Source: Toxonevra muliebris (Eukaryota > Arthropoda > Insecta > Diptera > Pallopteridae). Taken from it: a stretch of DNA of 64,000 nucleotides. Location: NCBI GenBank assembly GCA_963691655.1, contig OY829326.1:21068878-21132877 (forward strand). The letters run 5' to 3'. A model generated the notes under the pieces. The model was not told where the DNA came from. It saw only the letters and a list, made by a program, of their open reading frames with translations, and made no database searches. Position numbers and translations under genes: made by a program. Of the stretch, positions 21,591 to 32,500 are shown piece by piece (position 1 is the first letter of the stretch; the number at the start of each line of letters is the position of its first letter).

Positions 21591-23033
21591 TTATTTGCCT
21601 ATATTAAAAATAATACCTAAATTTCTTTTGAAGTGTATATGAACATATGTTCAATACTTTTTATTAACCACAGACATAAAGTTGAAAATTCTTTTTGCAT
21701 AATAAGATTAGAAAAACTGCAAAAACTTTCTTTTCTATTGTCTGGACGAAGCCAAAATAAGCAGCTAGGTTTTTCCTGCATAATTTTTAGCACAAATTTT
21801 TCATTTCAAATACAACGTTCGACATTTATCCGACACATTTAACGTTCAGCAAGTTCTTTTGTAATAATGAAACTAATAATAATATAATAATGCCTTGACT
21901 GCCTTCTTCATTCATTTTGGTGAAAAAGAGGAAAAACTTTGACTTGTGTGGCTGCTGGTGCTACTCCAGCCAGGCTATGATGATCATAATGATGATGATT
22001 ATGATGATGTTGATAAGAATAATAGAATAGTTTGACCTTATTATGGCCTCTCACTTGTTATGACTATTGTTGTTGTTGTTGCTGTTGCTGCTGCTCACTG
22101 ACGTTGTAGTCGATGCTAAAATTTACTTCTTCTTTGAAGTAGCAGGAGTAACAACAACAATAAAAACAGCAACCAACAACCAGCAACTTTATTCGACCAG
22201 TGATGAGGGCAATAATTCATCACAACTGCTGCTGTTGCTGTTGGTGTTCTTACTCTTATGAATAGACAGTCTGTCGGTCTGTCTGTTTATCTGCATGTCT
22301 GGAGAAACAGCAGCCATTGCATCAAAGCAGTTGCTGTAAGCGCAGCAAAAGCAGCGGCAACAAGCATCAACCAACGGCGGCAATAATAAATAATATTTCT
22401 GCCATTTATTGTTTTCTTCATTTAATTCTTTCCTCATTTTCTTTCATAAAAGTTTTACTCTTGTGCGAGTGATATTTTCTTTCTTTTTGTTTTTCAAATT
22501 GCAATGATATGCGGGCATAAGTTTTGGTTTCTTTTTGGTTTAGGGTTCAAGTTGGTTAGTAGTAAGTTGTAGGCAAGTAGCATCCAACAGCAGCAGCTCA
22601 ACAAAAACACACAGGAAGGTGTTTGAGTTATTTTGTGTAATTTTTGTAAGAAGATTTTTCTTTCCGGAATATGCGCCAGGTGTTTCATATTTTATTGTAT
22701 GTACCTAACATACTTGATACTTGTGCAAAGTATACATTTCTTTTGAAATTGGTTTAACCAAAGTATGGAATTTGTAATAAGTTTAGATTTTTTTTTTTCG
22801 GTGAAAAGTAAAGTTGAACTACTTTCTTGTTAGTGACAATTAGAAAGTTTTTGCTACTGGGGAATTTGGATTATGATATTGATTAAATAGGGCAAAGAAA
22901 TTATGGTATAAAAGGAAATATCAAAAAAATTTTTTGATATTTCGAATTGTGTATATTTCGCAACGTAAATACACTAATAAGATTAATTTTAAAAAGAGAG
23001 AAAGTTTAAATGATCCTTCAATGGTATTGTGGT
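21591..23033. other. Non-coding; ATG/GTT/CTG trinucleotide clusters
   Basis: It contains GATGAT/AATGAT repeats (21979-22015), TTG units running into CTG (22066-22095), and further CTG/CAG groups (22225-22245, 22310-22360, 22580-22600). Frames such as the poly-Leu one at 22067 come from these repeats. No exon could be supported. Confidence 0.5.
22066..22095. repeat. TTG/CTG trinucleotide microsatellite
   Basis: A run of TTG units changes to CTG units. Confidence 0.85.
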
Positions 23034-23462
23034 CTATAGCTCTGGCATCTGGTGTTGAATGTTTTGGGGTAAAAGTTGTATGCTAAGTTCTCTGAGCAAA
23101 TATTCCTTAGGGACATAACAATTTAATCTATTAATAAAACACAGAATTTTTTGAGATATTGAGCTGAAATTTATTGTGGGTGTAGTGTAAGCATTACATT
23201 TTATGATTTCGATTTCGGTCATATGACCACCATGAGCCCGTTTACAGCGATCGATTCTTTGGACCCAATTTTCCACCACTCTCGAACACATTTTGACCGG
23301 AACATTGGCAATTTCGCATTTGATATTGTCTTTGAGCTCGTCTAAAGTTGCTGGCTTGTTGGCATGGACCAGTGAATTGATATAGCCCCATAAAAAGAAA
23401 TCCAATGGCGTTAGATCGCATGAACGAGGCGGCCATTCCACCGGACCAAAGTAGACAAACAC
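23034..23462 (-). pseudogene. Tc1/mariner (IS630) superfamily transposase, C-terminal fossil
   Basis: The minus-strand translation contains EWPPRSCDLTPLDFFLWGY, the hallmark around the third catalytic acidic residue (the D of PLDFF) in a widespread insect group of DDE transposases, usually annotated with a DUF4817-type N-terminal helix-turn-helix. It continues with the family-typical NKPATLDELKDNI, VENWVQRIDRCK and RAHGGHM. Only the last third survives: the first two catalytic Asp residues and the DNA-binding domain are missing, and upstream (right of 23462) the frame breaks. The roughly 60 residues after GGHM are probably read-through of former 3' UTR. No terminal repeat was identified. The same protein type is fossilised on the plus strand at 44850-45640 and at about 54474-54860. 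Confidence 0.85.
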
Positions 23463-24497
23463 TTGAAAATGAAGGCCCGGATTCGAAACAACACATGGAT
23501 AGAAATAAAAGTCTTCACTAAAGATTGCAACTGGCGAGGTGCTTCATTGAGGCCATATGTATCTCTAGTAGTTAAAAGAATTGAAGAAGAAAAAATATTT
23601 CATTTTTATACTTAGTGCTTATGTTTATTAGCAAAATACATTTACACTTCCTTTTCAAACTCTTTGAAAAACTTAAACAATTTTATTTAAAAGTATTAAA
23701 TTCTTCTTCGTCAGCAAATGAAGACATTAAAAATGCAATTTTTTCGCACACAAAAGCTAAAAAAAAAAAATATTTGCTTCCTTTAAAAACGAACAACAAA
23801 AACAACTTTATTAATGTCATCTCATTGAAAAAAGGAGAGGAAAAAACAAAAAAAAAGTGAATCAATGCAACCCTCTCTCATTCTCTCTGTCAAAAATGCA
23901 GCATTCGTAAATAAACCACGAAAAAAACAACAACAAAACACAAGTTCTTTTTTCATATGAGAGTGTGTGTTGTAGTCTTAAATTTGCATCAGAAGAAGAA
24001 AAAGAGAAGAAGAAGCAAATAACATCATTCAAGAATAGCCTGCAAGCAGAAAAGTGGAACGAAATTTTTGGTATTTACGAAAACCGCGCTGCTGCTGCTG
24101 TGAAAGGAAGTAGTATGTAAAGTAAAGAGTGAGTGAAAGGAGTAGAACAACATAATGGAAATGTTGTTGTTGTTGTAGATTTATTAGAAGATCGTGTATG
24201 AAAGCGCTTTGATAGCGTTGATAGAGCGCTATGTTGGGGAGAGGGGAAACGGGAGGATAATGGAGTGAGTGAAGCTAACGAGCAGCTATACTCACTCTTA
24301 TATAAATAAACATGTGCACAGCTGTGCGACCTGCATTTCAACATTATTATTGACATATATTTATTTTATTTATTTTTTTTTTTTAAGTATTGAATGTTAA
24401 ATTTCCGTATATTTTAAATATCTGATTATTTTCTATTAAATATCACTGAATATTTTTGCACGATAAAGATTAACAGTACGTTGAGAGCAGATTAGTA
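23463..24497. other. AT-rich, purine-biased non-coding stretch
   Basis: Possibly a few remnants of the transposase at 23034 extend to about 23580. Otherwise there are A-rich runs (23760-23850), AGAAGA-type tracts (23990-24020) and GTT triplets (24160-24175). The minus-strand Ser/Thr-rich frame at 24075-24356 is not convincing as a gene. Confidence 0.5.
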
Positions 24498-25221
24498 CGA
24501 GGGGCACTACTTAAGTTTCGGCTGAGCAATGAAAAAATGCAAATTAATCTTTGAAAACGGCTTTATTGTTTTGCAAAATATTCTCCAAGATTTCTACACT
24601 TTTGCATCCGTTTAAATCAATTGGTAAAACAGTTATTCCATTCCTCTTGCGACACCCGACACCTACAAAACATGGTTTTTGAACGCATCAACAGCTTTTT
24701 AGGGCGCCGCAAATCGTTATCCACGCAATTTATTTTTGATGTCTGGGAACAAAAAGAAATAATTGGGTGCCAAATCAGGGCTGTACGGCGGATTTTGAGT
24801 GGTCGAAAATGCAGTTGTGTGGGAGCTCGCATTGTCGTGATGAAGAATGATTCGACGACGTTTGCTTTTTTTCCTCAATTTACCAAACTCTTCTGGCAAA
24901 CAAATGGTTGTGTACCATTCAGAAGTGACCGTTCCACGTTGCTCATGTGGTACTGTCGCCACATGACCAGTTTTTCTAAAGGAACAAGCGAAAATTAGCT
25001 TCGAGCTCGAACCACTTTTGTTGGATTTGGCTTATTTTGAAACACCCTTACAGTTGACTGCTGTTTACTTTCAGGCTCATACGCATAAATCCATGATTCG
25101 TCACTTGCAACGGTTTTATACACGTTTTTTGAACCACCGCCGTTGTATTTTTTTCTTACATCAGTCACCACGATCCTCTTTTTGGTCATCGCTCAATTTA
25201 TGTGGGATCCAACGACAACAA
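24498..25221 (-). pseudogene. Mariner (DD34D-type) transposon, 5'-truncated and inactivated
   Basis: At the left edge, TA followed by CGAGGGGCACTACTTAAG (24496-24515) is a mariner-like terminal repeat and marks the element's 3' end. The minus-strand protein pieces follow the mariner order: WIPHKLSDDQK (about 25190-25220), VASDESWIYAYEPE with catalytic Asp 1 (about 25100), WVFQNKPNPTK-like text (an R replaces the W), LHHDNASSHT with Asp 2, PPYSPDLAPNYFFLF, and a VSQEEWNNCF tail. In the usual PNDFF motif the third Asp is Tyr here. Residues are also deleted between ASSHT and PPYSPD, and there are frameshifts near 24970 and 24720. The N-terminal helix-turn-helix and 5' terminal repeat are gone beyond about 25221. 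Confidence 0.9.
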
Positions 25222-25223
25222 AT

Positions 25224-25493
25224 GAGGAGGTCCATAACAGAACGCAACAATTCCATTTTCACAACTTTTTAGATAAATGAATAAATTTAATTGAAGCCAG
25301 TAGGATATATATTGGAAATGTTTAATTTTGGTCTGAATCTTTATTTTTGGAATAGAAATAAAGAAAAATTAATGGTCGTAGATATGAGTTAAAATAATGG
25401 TTACATAGATTTCAACATGTAGAACATAATTGAGTCAAAAAAATGGAAATAAATTAAAAAGTGAAATTATTGCATTTTGTTATGGACCTCCTC
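25224..25493. repeat. Short inverted repeat joining two transposon fossils
   Basis: 25224-25256 and 25461-25493 are inverted copies (28 of 33 positions identical by eye; core TTATGGACCTCCTC). The first copy adjoins the truncated mariner. The second lies in the 3' part of the DD37E element; both translate to RRSIT-x-x-NN-like residues followed by a stop. The loop of about 200 bp is AT-rich. This may be a piece of a second DD37E copy in opposite orientation, or a rearrangement junction. Confidence 0.6.
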
Positions 25494-25516
25494 AAATCTT
25501 TTTCACAGCCAAGTGC

Positions 25517-26441
25517 TTATGCAATATCATAAGCAGTGAGTGAGTTTTTTGTGCTCTTTGAGTTTCTTTTCACAATAGCCCAATATCTCTCCACTGGTCT
25601 TAGCTCCGGACAATTTGGAGGATTTGCTTCTCTTGGTACAAAAACTATGTTATTTATTAATTTGGTACCACTCCAGAGCTTTCTTGCCATAGTGACATGA
25701 TGCCAAATCGGCCCAAAAATATGTGGATACATTGTGCTCTCTTATGAAAGGAAGAAGTCTTTTTTTCAAACATTCTTTGATGTATATTTCGGTATTTATA
25801 GAGCCCACTGTAACAAATGACTTGCTTCTTTGGCCGCAACTGCATATAGCTTGCCATACCAGGAATTTTTTAGGTAATTTTGTCTGCTTTTGAATTCTAA
25901 ATTGTTCTTCTACATTTCCTCGAGCATCAGCAACATAAAAATGTTGAATTGGAAGCTGCGTAAAATCTGCCAGTACATACATTTCGTCGTCCATTATACA
26001 ACAAGAATATTTTAGTATGAAATTCGATTTTAATTTCCGAGCTCTACTTTTGGCGTCTAAAATTTTTGCAGCATTCCTGTCTGGAACTTTTTAGACCTTG
26101 TATGTTTTCAAACCTGCATTGGCTTTAACTTTTCGCACCAAATAGTCCGAGCACTGGGCTAACCGGACAGCTTTTCTACCAGATGTGTTTGGACATCTTT
26201 TCAATATGCTTTCTATTTTCTTGGCTTTCCCAATATCATGTGGTCCTTGTTTTCTTCCCGAACCAGGTTTTCTATCGATGGTCAAATTCTCCTGAAACTG
26301 TTTAATAACATTGGAAACAGTTTGACGGCAGACCTTCAATTCTTTGGCCAATTTTTTGTAGGACCAATTTGGATTTTTATGAAAATTTTTAATAATTTTA
26401 AGACGCACTTCTTTTTTTTCAGTCATTTTGATCAAACTCAC
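25517..26441 (-). pseudogene. DD37E Tc1/mariner-family transposase, nearly complete, two lesions
   Basis: From a Met at 26441 the minus-strand frame gives a helix-turn-helix region (NWSYKKLAKELKVCRQTV), a GRKQGP hinge, a second helix-turn-helix, and the catalytic domain with MDDEMYV (Asp 1, about 25985), FWADLASCHY (Asp 2, 25707-25709) and PELRPVERYW (Glu, 25589-25591). Correcting for a 4-base insertion, exactly 37 codons separate Asp 2 and Glu: the DD37E signature known from mosquito ITmD37E and TRT-type elements. Two lesions disrupt it: an in-frame stop at 26091-26093 and the 4-base insertion at about 25651-25658. The frame also ends early near 25517. Terminal repeats were not identified. 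It lies beside two other Tc1/mariner fossils on the same strand. Confidence 0.88.
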
Positions 26442-26445
26442 AGTA

Positions 26446-28953
26446 AATCAACATGTTTGTCATTAAAAACAACAACTGATCTATTTTTCAAAGATAACTA
26501 GATGAAAGAAATTTTTAAATTTTACACCCAAAAAAAATTTTTAGGTAAAACGTGTGTTAAGATTTTTTCAATCTCACTCCTTATGTATGCTGGTGGAACT
26601 AATACCTAAGGTTGCCGCAATCGTATGGTGTCTCACATGACGATATTGCTCTCTCTTTGAGAGAAAAAATTGAAATCAAATAAAAAAAAAAACAGAACTG
26701 TTTAGATACTCAAAAAGTTAGATGTCAAATGTCATAATATGACAGATACTGAGAATCTAAGTCAGAGAGATTTCAGTATTCTGTCTCTCCTGCCGCTAAT
26801 GCTTGTTGTGTGCCATTAATTTACTTTCTTTTTTTTGCGTAGGATTTGCTGTGTTATGCTATGTTCATTACCTAAACTTAACTGCCTATAGTGGCTTAAA
26901 AATTTCATTGAGTTTTTCGCTTAAAATCCAGAATTGAAGTGTCAATAGTGAACTCATTCTTAGGCAGCTCATGGAATCCTTTGAGAATCTCTTTAATATT
27001 CATAAAAGTTAAAGTTATACCAAACTATATTTTTTTGTTCGACAGGAAGCAAAATTGTGATAGAAATTTTCAGATATGTACGTAAGATCGGTCAGTAATC
27101 GGAAACTATATTTTTGCAAGGTTCTTCTCCCTTTCTCAAAATTTCTTTTGAGTGCCTCAAAACGATATTTAACTAGCATTGGAGCCTAATTTTCGATTTA
27201 ATTTTGAATTTTAAAATTGTATAACAAAGCTGAAATTTTTGACCGAGAATAACAGCAGAAAAACTTAATTATTCAATCCATCAGAATCTAATAGCATCTA
27301 AGGTACGGTTGGAGCATTAAAAACGTTTTAGAGGAAGGACGAAGAGTGGGTTGGGCAAAAAGTTTTATAGTCTCTGTGAGTTTCTCTGATCACTGCCAAA
27401 GTAAAATCATTAACACATGCATGTTTCAAGTAATAATATGTAATTTTTTTTAAATGTTGTGGGTATAATAAAATACAAAATTTTTAAGTCTTGAACTACA
27501 CTTAAAGTAAAGTAAATTGCATGTGTACTCAAATATACACTTGAAAATATTTTTATGTCAAATAAAAATAAGCAACCAAAGTCTCAGTATGTGTCATTGA
27601 TAAATCATTGCTTGCAGAAATAATTCAACTTTCTCACTATCTCAAATAATAAAAACCTTAAAGCGCAAAAATCAAATAAAAAAATTTAATTTTATCACCA
27701 CAAAAAAAAAATATGAAAAAAATAAAAATTCTGTAAGAAATAAACCCACACTCCCAAACGCACAAATATTCCTTTTGATTTTAACACCCAAAAAAAAAAA
27801 AAAAGCAAAAACAGAAAATATAAAAAATTAAATGTGCTTAAATTTGTGAGCGTTTGTCTGTGTATTGCATTGAAAAGCTTTTAATTTTGCTCAAATTACA
27901 TACCAATTTCTCGTGTCTTTTTTCCGAGCTTCATCTTTGGTATTCATTGGTAACAAAAAACAGGCAGGCACTTTAAATGCATCATAATTGATGAGTGCCT
28001 TTTATGAGATTGTAGTCAAAGAGAGGCGTTGGTTCCTTTTTGTGAGATATCAACTTACACTAACAACAACAGAATTGCCGCAGTGTACCACACTGCAACC
28101 AACAAAAACAACAACTTGGTCAGTGGGTTTCTTGCGTGTCCAAAAAAATGTTAAAGGTAATAAAAAATAATTTTACGTTTTTATGTGATATTTTCAAAGA
28201 GATAAATTCATTTTTTTTCTTTTTGCTATATTTGTTTGGTGTGTTGGGTTCTTTTTGGTATTTTTCGCATTATTGATTTCTTTTGCTTTTATGCAAAAAT
28301 GCAATTAAATTTTTGTTGGCGAATTTTTATTGAATTATTTTTTATCATTGAGAATTATCTATGCGAATTTGTGAAGTTTTTGAGATTTGGGGATTTAGGG
28401 ATACAAATTAGAAAGTTTCGGAAGGGGTTTTAGATATTTTGGTTCCTTCAAAAAGTATTTTAATATTCAATCACAACGTTCATTTTATCTCCAAAACCTT
28501 CTTTGATCCGTTTGTAGTATAGATATATTTTTAGGTTTTGAAGAAAAAGTCAATAGGCTTGAGTAAACATCAGTTTAAAATTGTATATTGATATCGAATG
28601 AATTTTTAAATCGAATTTGTTCTTTTTTAGACAAACGAAGGGGAATCTGAAAGAGCCTTAGACAGTGGTTCGTGATGGCATTTTACTGGTCTAATGAAGA
28701 CTGCTACTATCTACAAAAGGCTAAGGCGAAAACCCATTTCCTCCACTGGAGGCAACAGAACTACAATCTGATACAAAGCGGCGACTGACAATGGTTATAG
28801 TTCTCAAACGGCCTTATTGTTTCAAAATTGAGTTTGAGATATCAGACTTTTGGTGAAGATCAGATGTGCAACCTCACTCACCACGTAATGTGGTTAAGTT
28901 AAAAGAGATCTAGGAGATCGACGCAACCAAAAGAATTAAATTTGAATTATGGT
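26446..28953. other. AT-rich non-coding stretch
   Basis: No gene or recognisable element. The left part (26446-26860) may contain the 5' end of the DD37E element, but no terminal repeat is clear. There are A-rich tracts at 27660-27835. From 28620 to 28940 the base composition is more balanced without a recognisable protein. Confidence 0.5.
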
Positions 28954-28958
28954 CAATG

Positions 28959-29561
28959 CACTATGGTCCTATTTGTTCGGAAGAAAGCGGTTTTAATATG
29001 GTTGGTTGGCTGTGTTGGAAAAGACGTACTCTCTTTTACAAAACACGCCAAATCTTTACTCTCTGATTTTTTAGCCGCAATTGCAGTAGCATAAACCATT
29101 ATATCAATATTGTGATTTTGCTCAGAGGAGAGACCAGTTACCAGCTTTCTCTTTAATAGGTTATTTGCTTCTGCATAACTGAGCTGAGTTCATCCCATTT
29201 TACTTGAACATGGGTTTTCTAAATATTTATCATTAATTGCAATAATAATGAATGCAGAAACCCACTTTGGGTATTTTTCTTTAAGCCGATTCAACATTTT
29301 GTTACAACGCAGACGACTTTTGTTAATAAAATCAAGCAAATTTCGTTTTTTTCTTAATATCATCTTTTTCTCCCAAATTCAGTTCATTGTTATTATTATT
29401 TTTTGAGAACCCATTGGAAAACAACATTATTTTTATGACTACTCTCTTGTTAAACTATAAGCATTTCTTCGTGTTGCAATTCAAGTATTTCTAGAAATCA
29501 CAAATATAAAATCATAAAAAATTTGACTTTATGCCAAAAAATCGGCTTTTGGACCATAGTG
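28959..29561 (-). mobile_element. Transib-like element (CACTATGG ends, CAATG duplications)
   Basis: The ends are CACTATGGTCC at 28959 and its inverted copy GGACCATAGTG ending at 29561. They are flanked by identical 5-bp direct repeats CAATG (28954-28958 and 29562-29566). Transib elements, relatives of the RAG1 recombinase system, have 5-bp duplications and ends that begin CACWATG, so the fit is good. At 603 bp it is far too short for a transposase and is either an internal-deletion derivative or a distinct family. It carries the protein-like minus-strand frame described in the next entry. Transib membership is inferred from ends alone. Confidence 0.75.
28961..29427 (-). pseudogene. Unidentified protein-like frame inside the Transib-like element
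   Basis: Reading from an ATG at 29427 there is an Asn-rich start, then a one-base slip in a seven-T run (29346-29352). After that come about 51 sense codons, one in-frame TGA (29190-29192), and about 77 further sense codons that run into the terminal repeat. Its translation is not low-complexity. It includes LRCNKMLNRLKEKYPKW, EANNLLKRKLVTGLSSEQ and a run ending MVYATAIAAKKSES, with mixed charged and aliphatic residues suggesting helices. Upstream, LEILELQHEEMLIV (about 29450-29495) is also protein-like. I do not recognise the family. Long low-stop content in AT-rich DNA and confinement to the element suggest a former element-encoded protein, probably a remnant fused by internal deletion. Confidence 0.5.
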
Positions 29562-29566
29562 CAATG

Positions 29567-32500
29567 ATGAAAATGTATGAGATCCCCCTTTGGATTTACT
29601 AGTGTATTAGTCTCTGAAAAAATTGAACCTATCTCTCTTTTTCTTGAAAAGCCTAAACAGTTCTTTAGAAGTACTTATAACTATGAGTTCTCAATGAAGT
29701 CTGTAGATCTCCGAGTGATATTACCACGTATCGATTTTAGAAACTTATTTTCTTGAAAATGCTGAACACTTTCTAGAGTCAATTGTGAATTAATTTTGGT
29801 TTTGCTTTATGCTTTTCACATATAAATATTGATAGAATCCGCAGTAGCGTAAATGGGTTTCCAAATTAAAAGATGTGATCCCAAATTCCAATTTTCAAGA
29901 AAATTTCTTAACCCTTTATACTTTATAGATTTACTTACGCACTTATTTGCTTTCGATTTGAAGTAATATTTCAATTTACTACTAAAATAATCAAAGTTTA
30001 CCCAGTGCACGCTCTTGAGATTTCAATAAAATAAATAAAATTTGAAATGTCCACAGATTCAGATATACTGAAAAAATATATTGATTGGACTTTGAACTGT
30101 TGAAATTTGAATTTTAGAAAAGCAAATTATTTAAAAATTTCAAAAAAAAAAATTTACTAAAATATTTTTGTTTTTAATGCGATAAATAAATCAGTTTTTT
30201 CTGAAAGATAAAAATATTAATGAACTCAAAATTTGTTGACGGTTGACATTTTAGATTAATTTCTTTTGTGATAAAATTGAACCAACTAATTAAATTTGAA
30301 TTTTAACATAAATCTTAATACAAACAATTTTAACATAATATAGTATCTATAAATAATACGAAAGCGTATTTATGTATGAAGCAAAATGACAACAGGTTTC
30401 AATGATTTTAGAAAAACCTTTCATTATAAACTGAATGTGAGAATTTAATTTAATAGTGCATAATTTTTAAAAGGGAAGAACACATATCTACGAATGCTAC
30501 GGAAATGGCTAATCGTCAGTAAATTATTCCAATCATTTCTTGTCAACAAGTACAATTACAATTAAAGGAAACCACTTAACATTAGCAAGTACGTCTGTAC
30601 GTACGTATGCAGGTACCTTTTGAAGTGGGTAGATTATGTATGTATGCGCAAAAAAAAGGAGTCTACACTGCACGCAAATTAACATAATTCAAAGTTTATT
30701 TTTTTATTTTTTTTTTGCTTTTAATTTTGTTCACTTTTAATACTTAAATGCGTGCAGTAAATTTACTTTGCAACAACACATCGCAGCAAAGGAAAACACG
30801 CATGCGTAATAAGCTTCAAATAACAAGAACTGAAACTCATCAACTGAGTTGAGTCGTACTGTCTGACTGTGGCTCAGTTTTGCAATAAGGTTTGTTAAGC
30901 TTATGCTTATACTTTTTATATATTAAAAAAAATAACAATAACTGAATACAAAAAATGCAAAAACTTAAGCGTGCCCATCAAAAGTCGTCAAATGTCAATC
31001 AACAATGAAAAACGTGTTTAGCAAAAACTTCTTCTTAAACGAGTCAAACTAAAAAATGCATATAGACATTGAGAGTAAGGCAAAAACAACAACAACAACC
31101 ACTACAAAAATACAACACTGACTAACAACACAGCACAACACAACATGGCACAAGTGACAAGTGACAGTGGGAAAATGTTGCACAAAGGGTTGGGTTTTTT
31201 GTTATTGTTGATCCCAGTAGGAAATTGTGAAAGATTTGGAAAAAGAATAAATTTTAGGTTGCAGAATAAGAACAATAGTATGCGAATTCAGAACTAATGA
31301 TTGTTTAGATCAATAGCGCGGATTCAGAAACTGCCGAACGGGGACGGGTTTACATTTTGCAATCCTTTAACAATGATCATAATGGCTCAGATATTTAACT
31401 TAAAGAAATTGCTTCAAACCTCTTCTATTCTCTTAGAGTCAAATTACATTGTGGAACAGCTAAATACCAGATGGGAACTCAAAAATTAATTTTGGGTTGC
31501 TGAAATATCGGTTTTTCTTAAAAATGAAAATTTCGATATTTAAAGTCATACACCACAAAATAACGGGGAAGAAACATATCTACTGTTCCGGCACTTTCTT
31601 TTAAGAAAGTTTATTACACTTGCTCGTTTGGAAAAGGGATTTGGTAAGGTCGGTGGTGTTGAGGTAATCAATGTTAATAATTCTACAAAAAACAATTTTC
31701 TCTCATACAACGCGTACGTAATATTTAAAATTAATTTTGATTTTGCTACTCGAATATATAAAACCAAAAACATATTTGTGATCAGCAGCCCAAATCTAGA
31801 ATACTTTTTCAATCCCTTTTTAGGCAAGAAAAGTTTTTGTATCGTGTATCGATTTGGTACCAAGAAATCTTGTGTAGATTGGGGTAGATTTTCAAGTTGA
31901 TTAATTTACTTTAAAACTTGTCATAGTGGCTCATGAGAAGTAATAAGTACTTACCAGGCCTAGCACTGGTTGTAGGTGTAAAGTCTACACTGTAGACTAA
32001 TGTTGGACTGCTACCTATGGTAACTGGATTAAATAAATAAATTTTTCTTCTCCTCCTTTTCTTCGCTGACAATGGCAAGCTTCGAAGAATAAAGCCTAAA
32101 AAGATTTGTTTAACTCGTCATTTGAATTAGGCATAAAATTGTAGGTCTCGTTTTTTTTTCGTGTAAAAACATAATTCACTCAATATCAATGAATGCAAAA
32201 AGCTCGGCCTAAACCCTTCATGGACTGTTATGACATAAAAAAAGAAGTAGAATTAAGATTAGATACATGCTCTCGAAAAAGGATTAATTCTGCGTATCTG
32301 GCCGTGATGTTAAATAACACAATACTCAGTTTTTGCTTATTTTTCTACGAATGCCCCACGAGTCTTGAGGAAAAGTACTGAAAAACATAAGAAATTTATA
32401 TAATTTTTTACTTCAGTGAATTTCATAACATTTCAAACTGTTTCTGATGTTCTTGCGTAAACCACTTTGAAATTTTTGCCACAAAATTTTCGTCTTCGTT

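Noticed and set aside
22067..22261. Frame beginning with a Leu run
   Set aside because: Produced by the TTG/CTG microsatellite; the remainder has no features.
24621..25272. Plus-strand frames of 125 and 84 codons
   Set aside because: Antisense shadows of the minus-strand mariner transposase.
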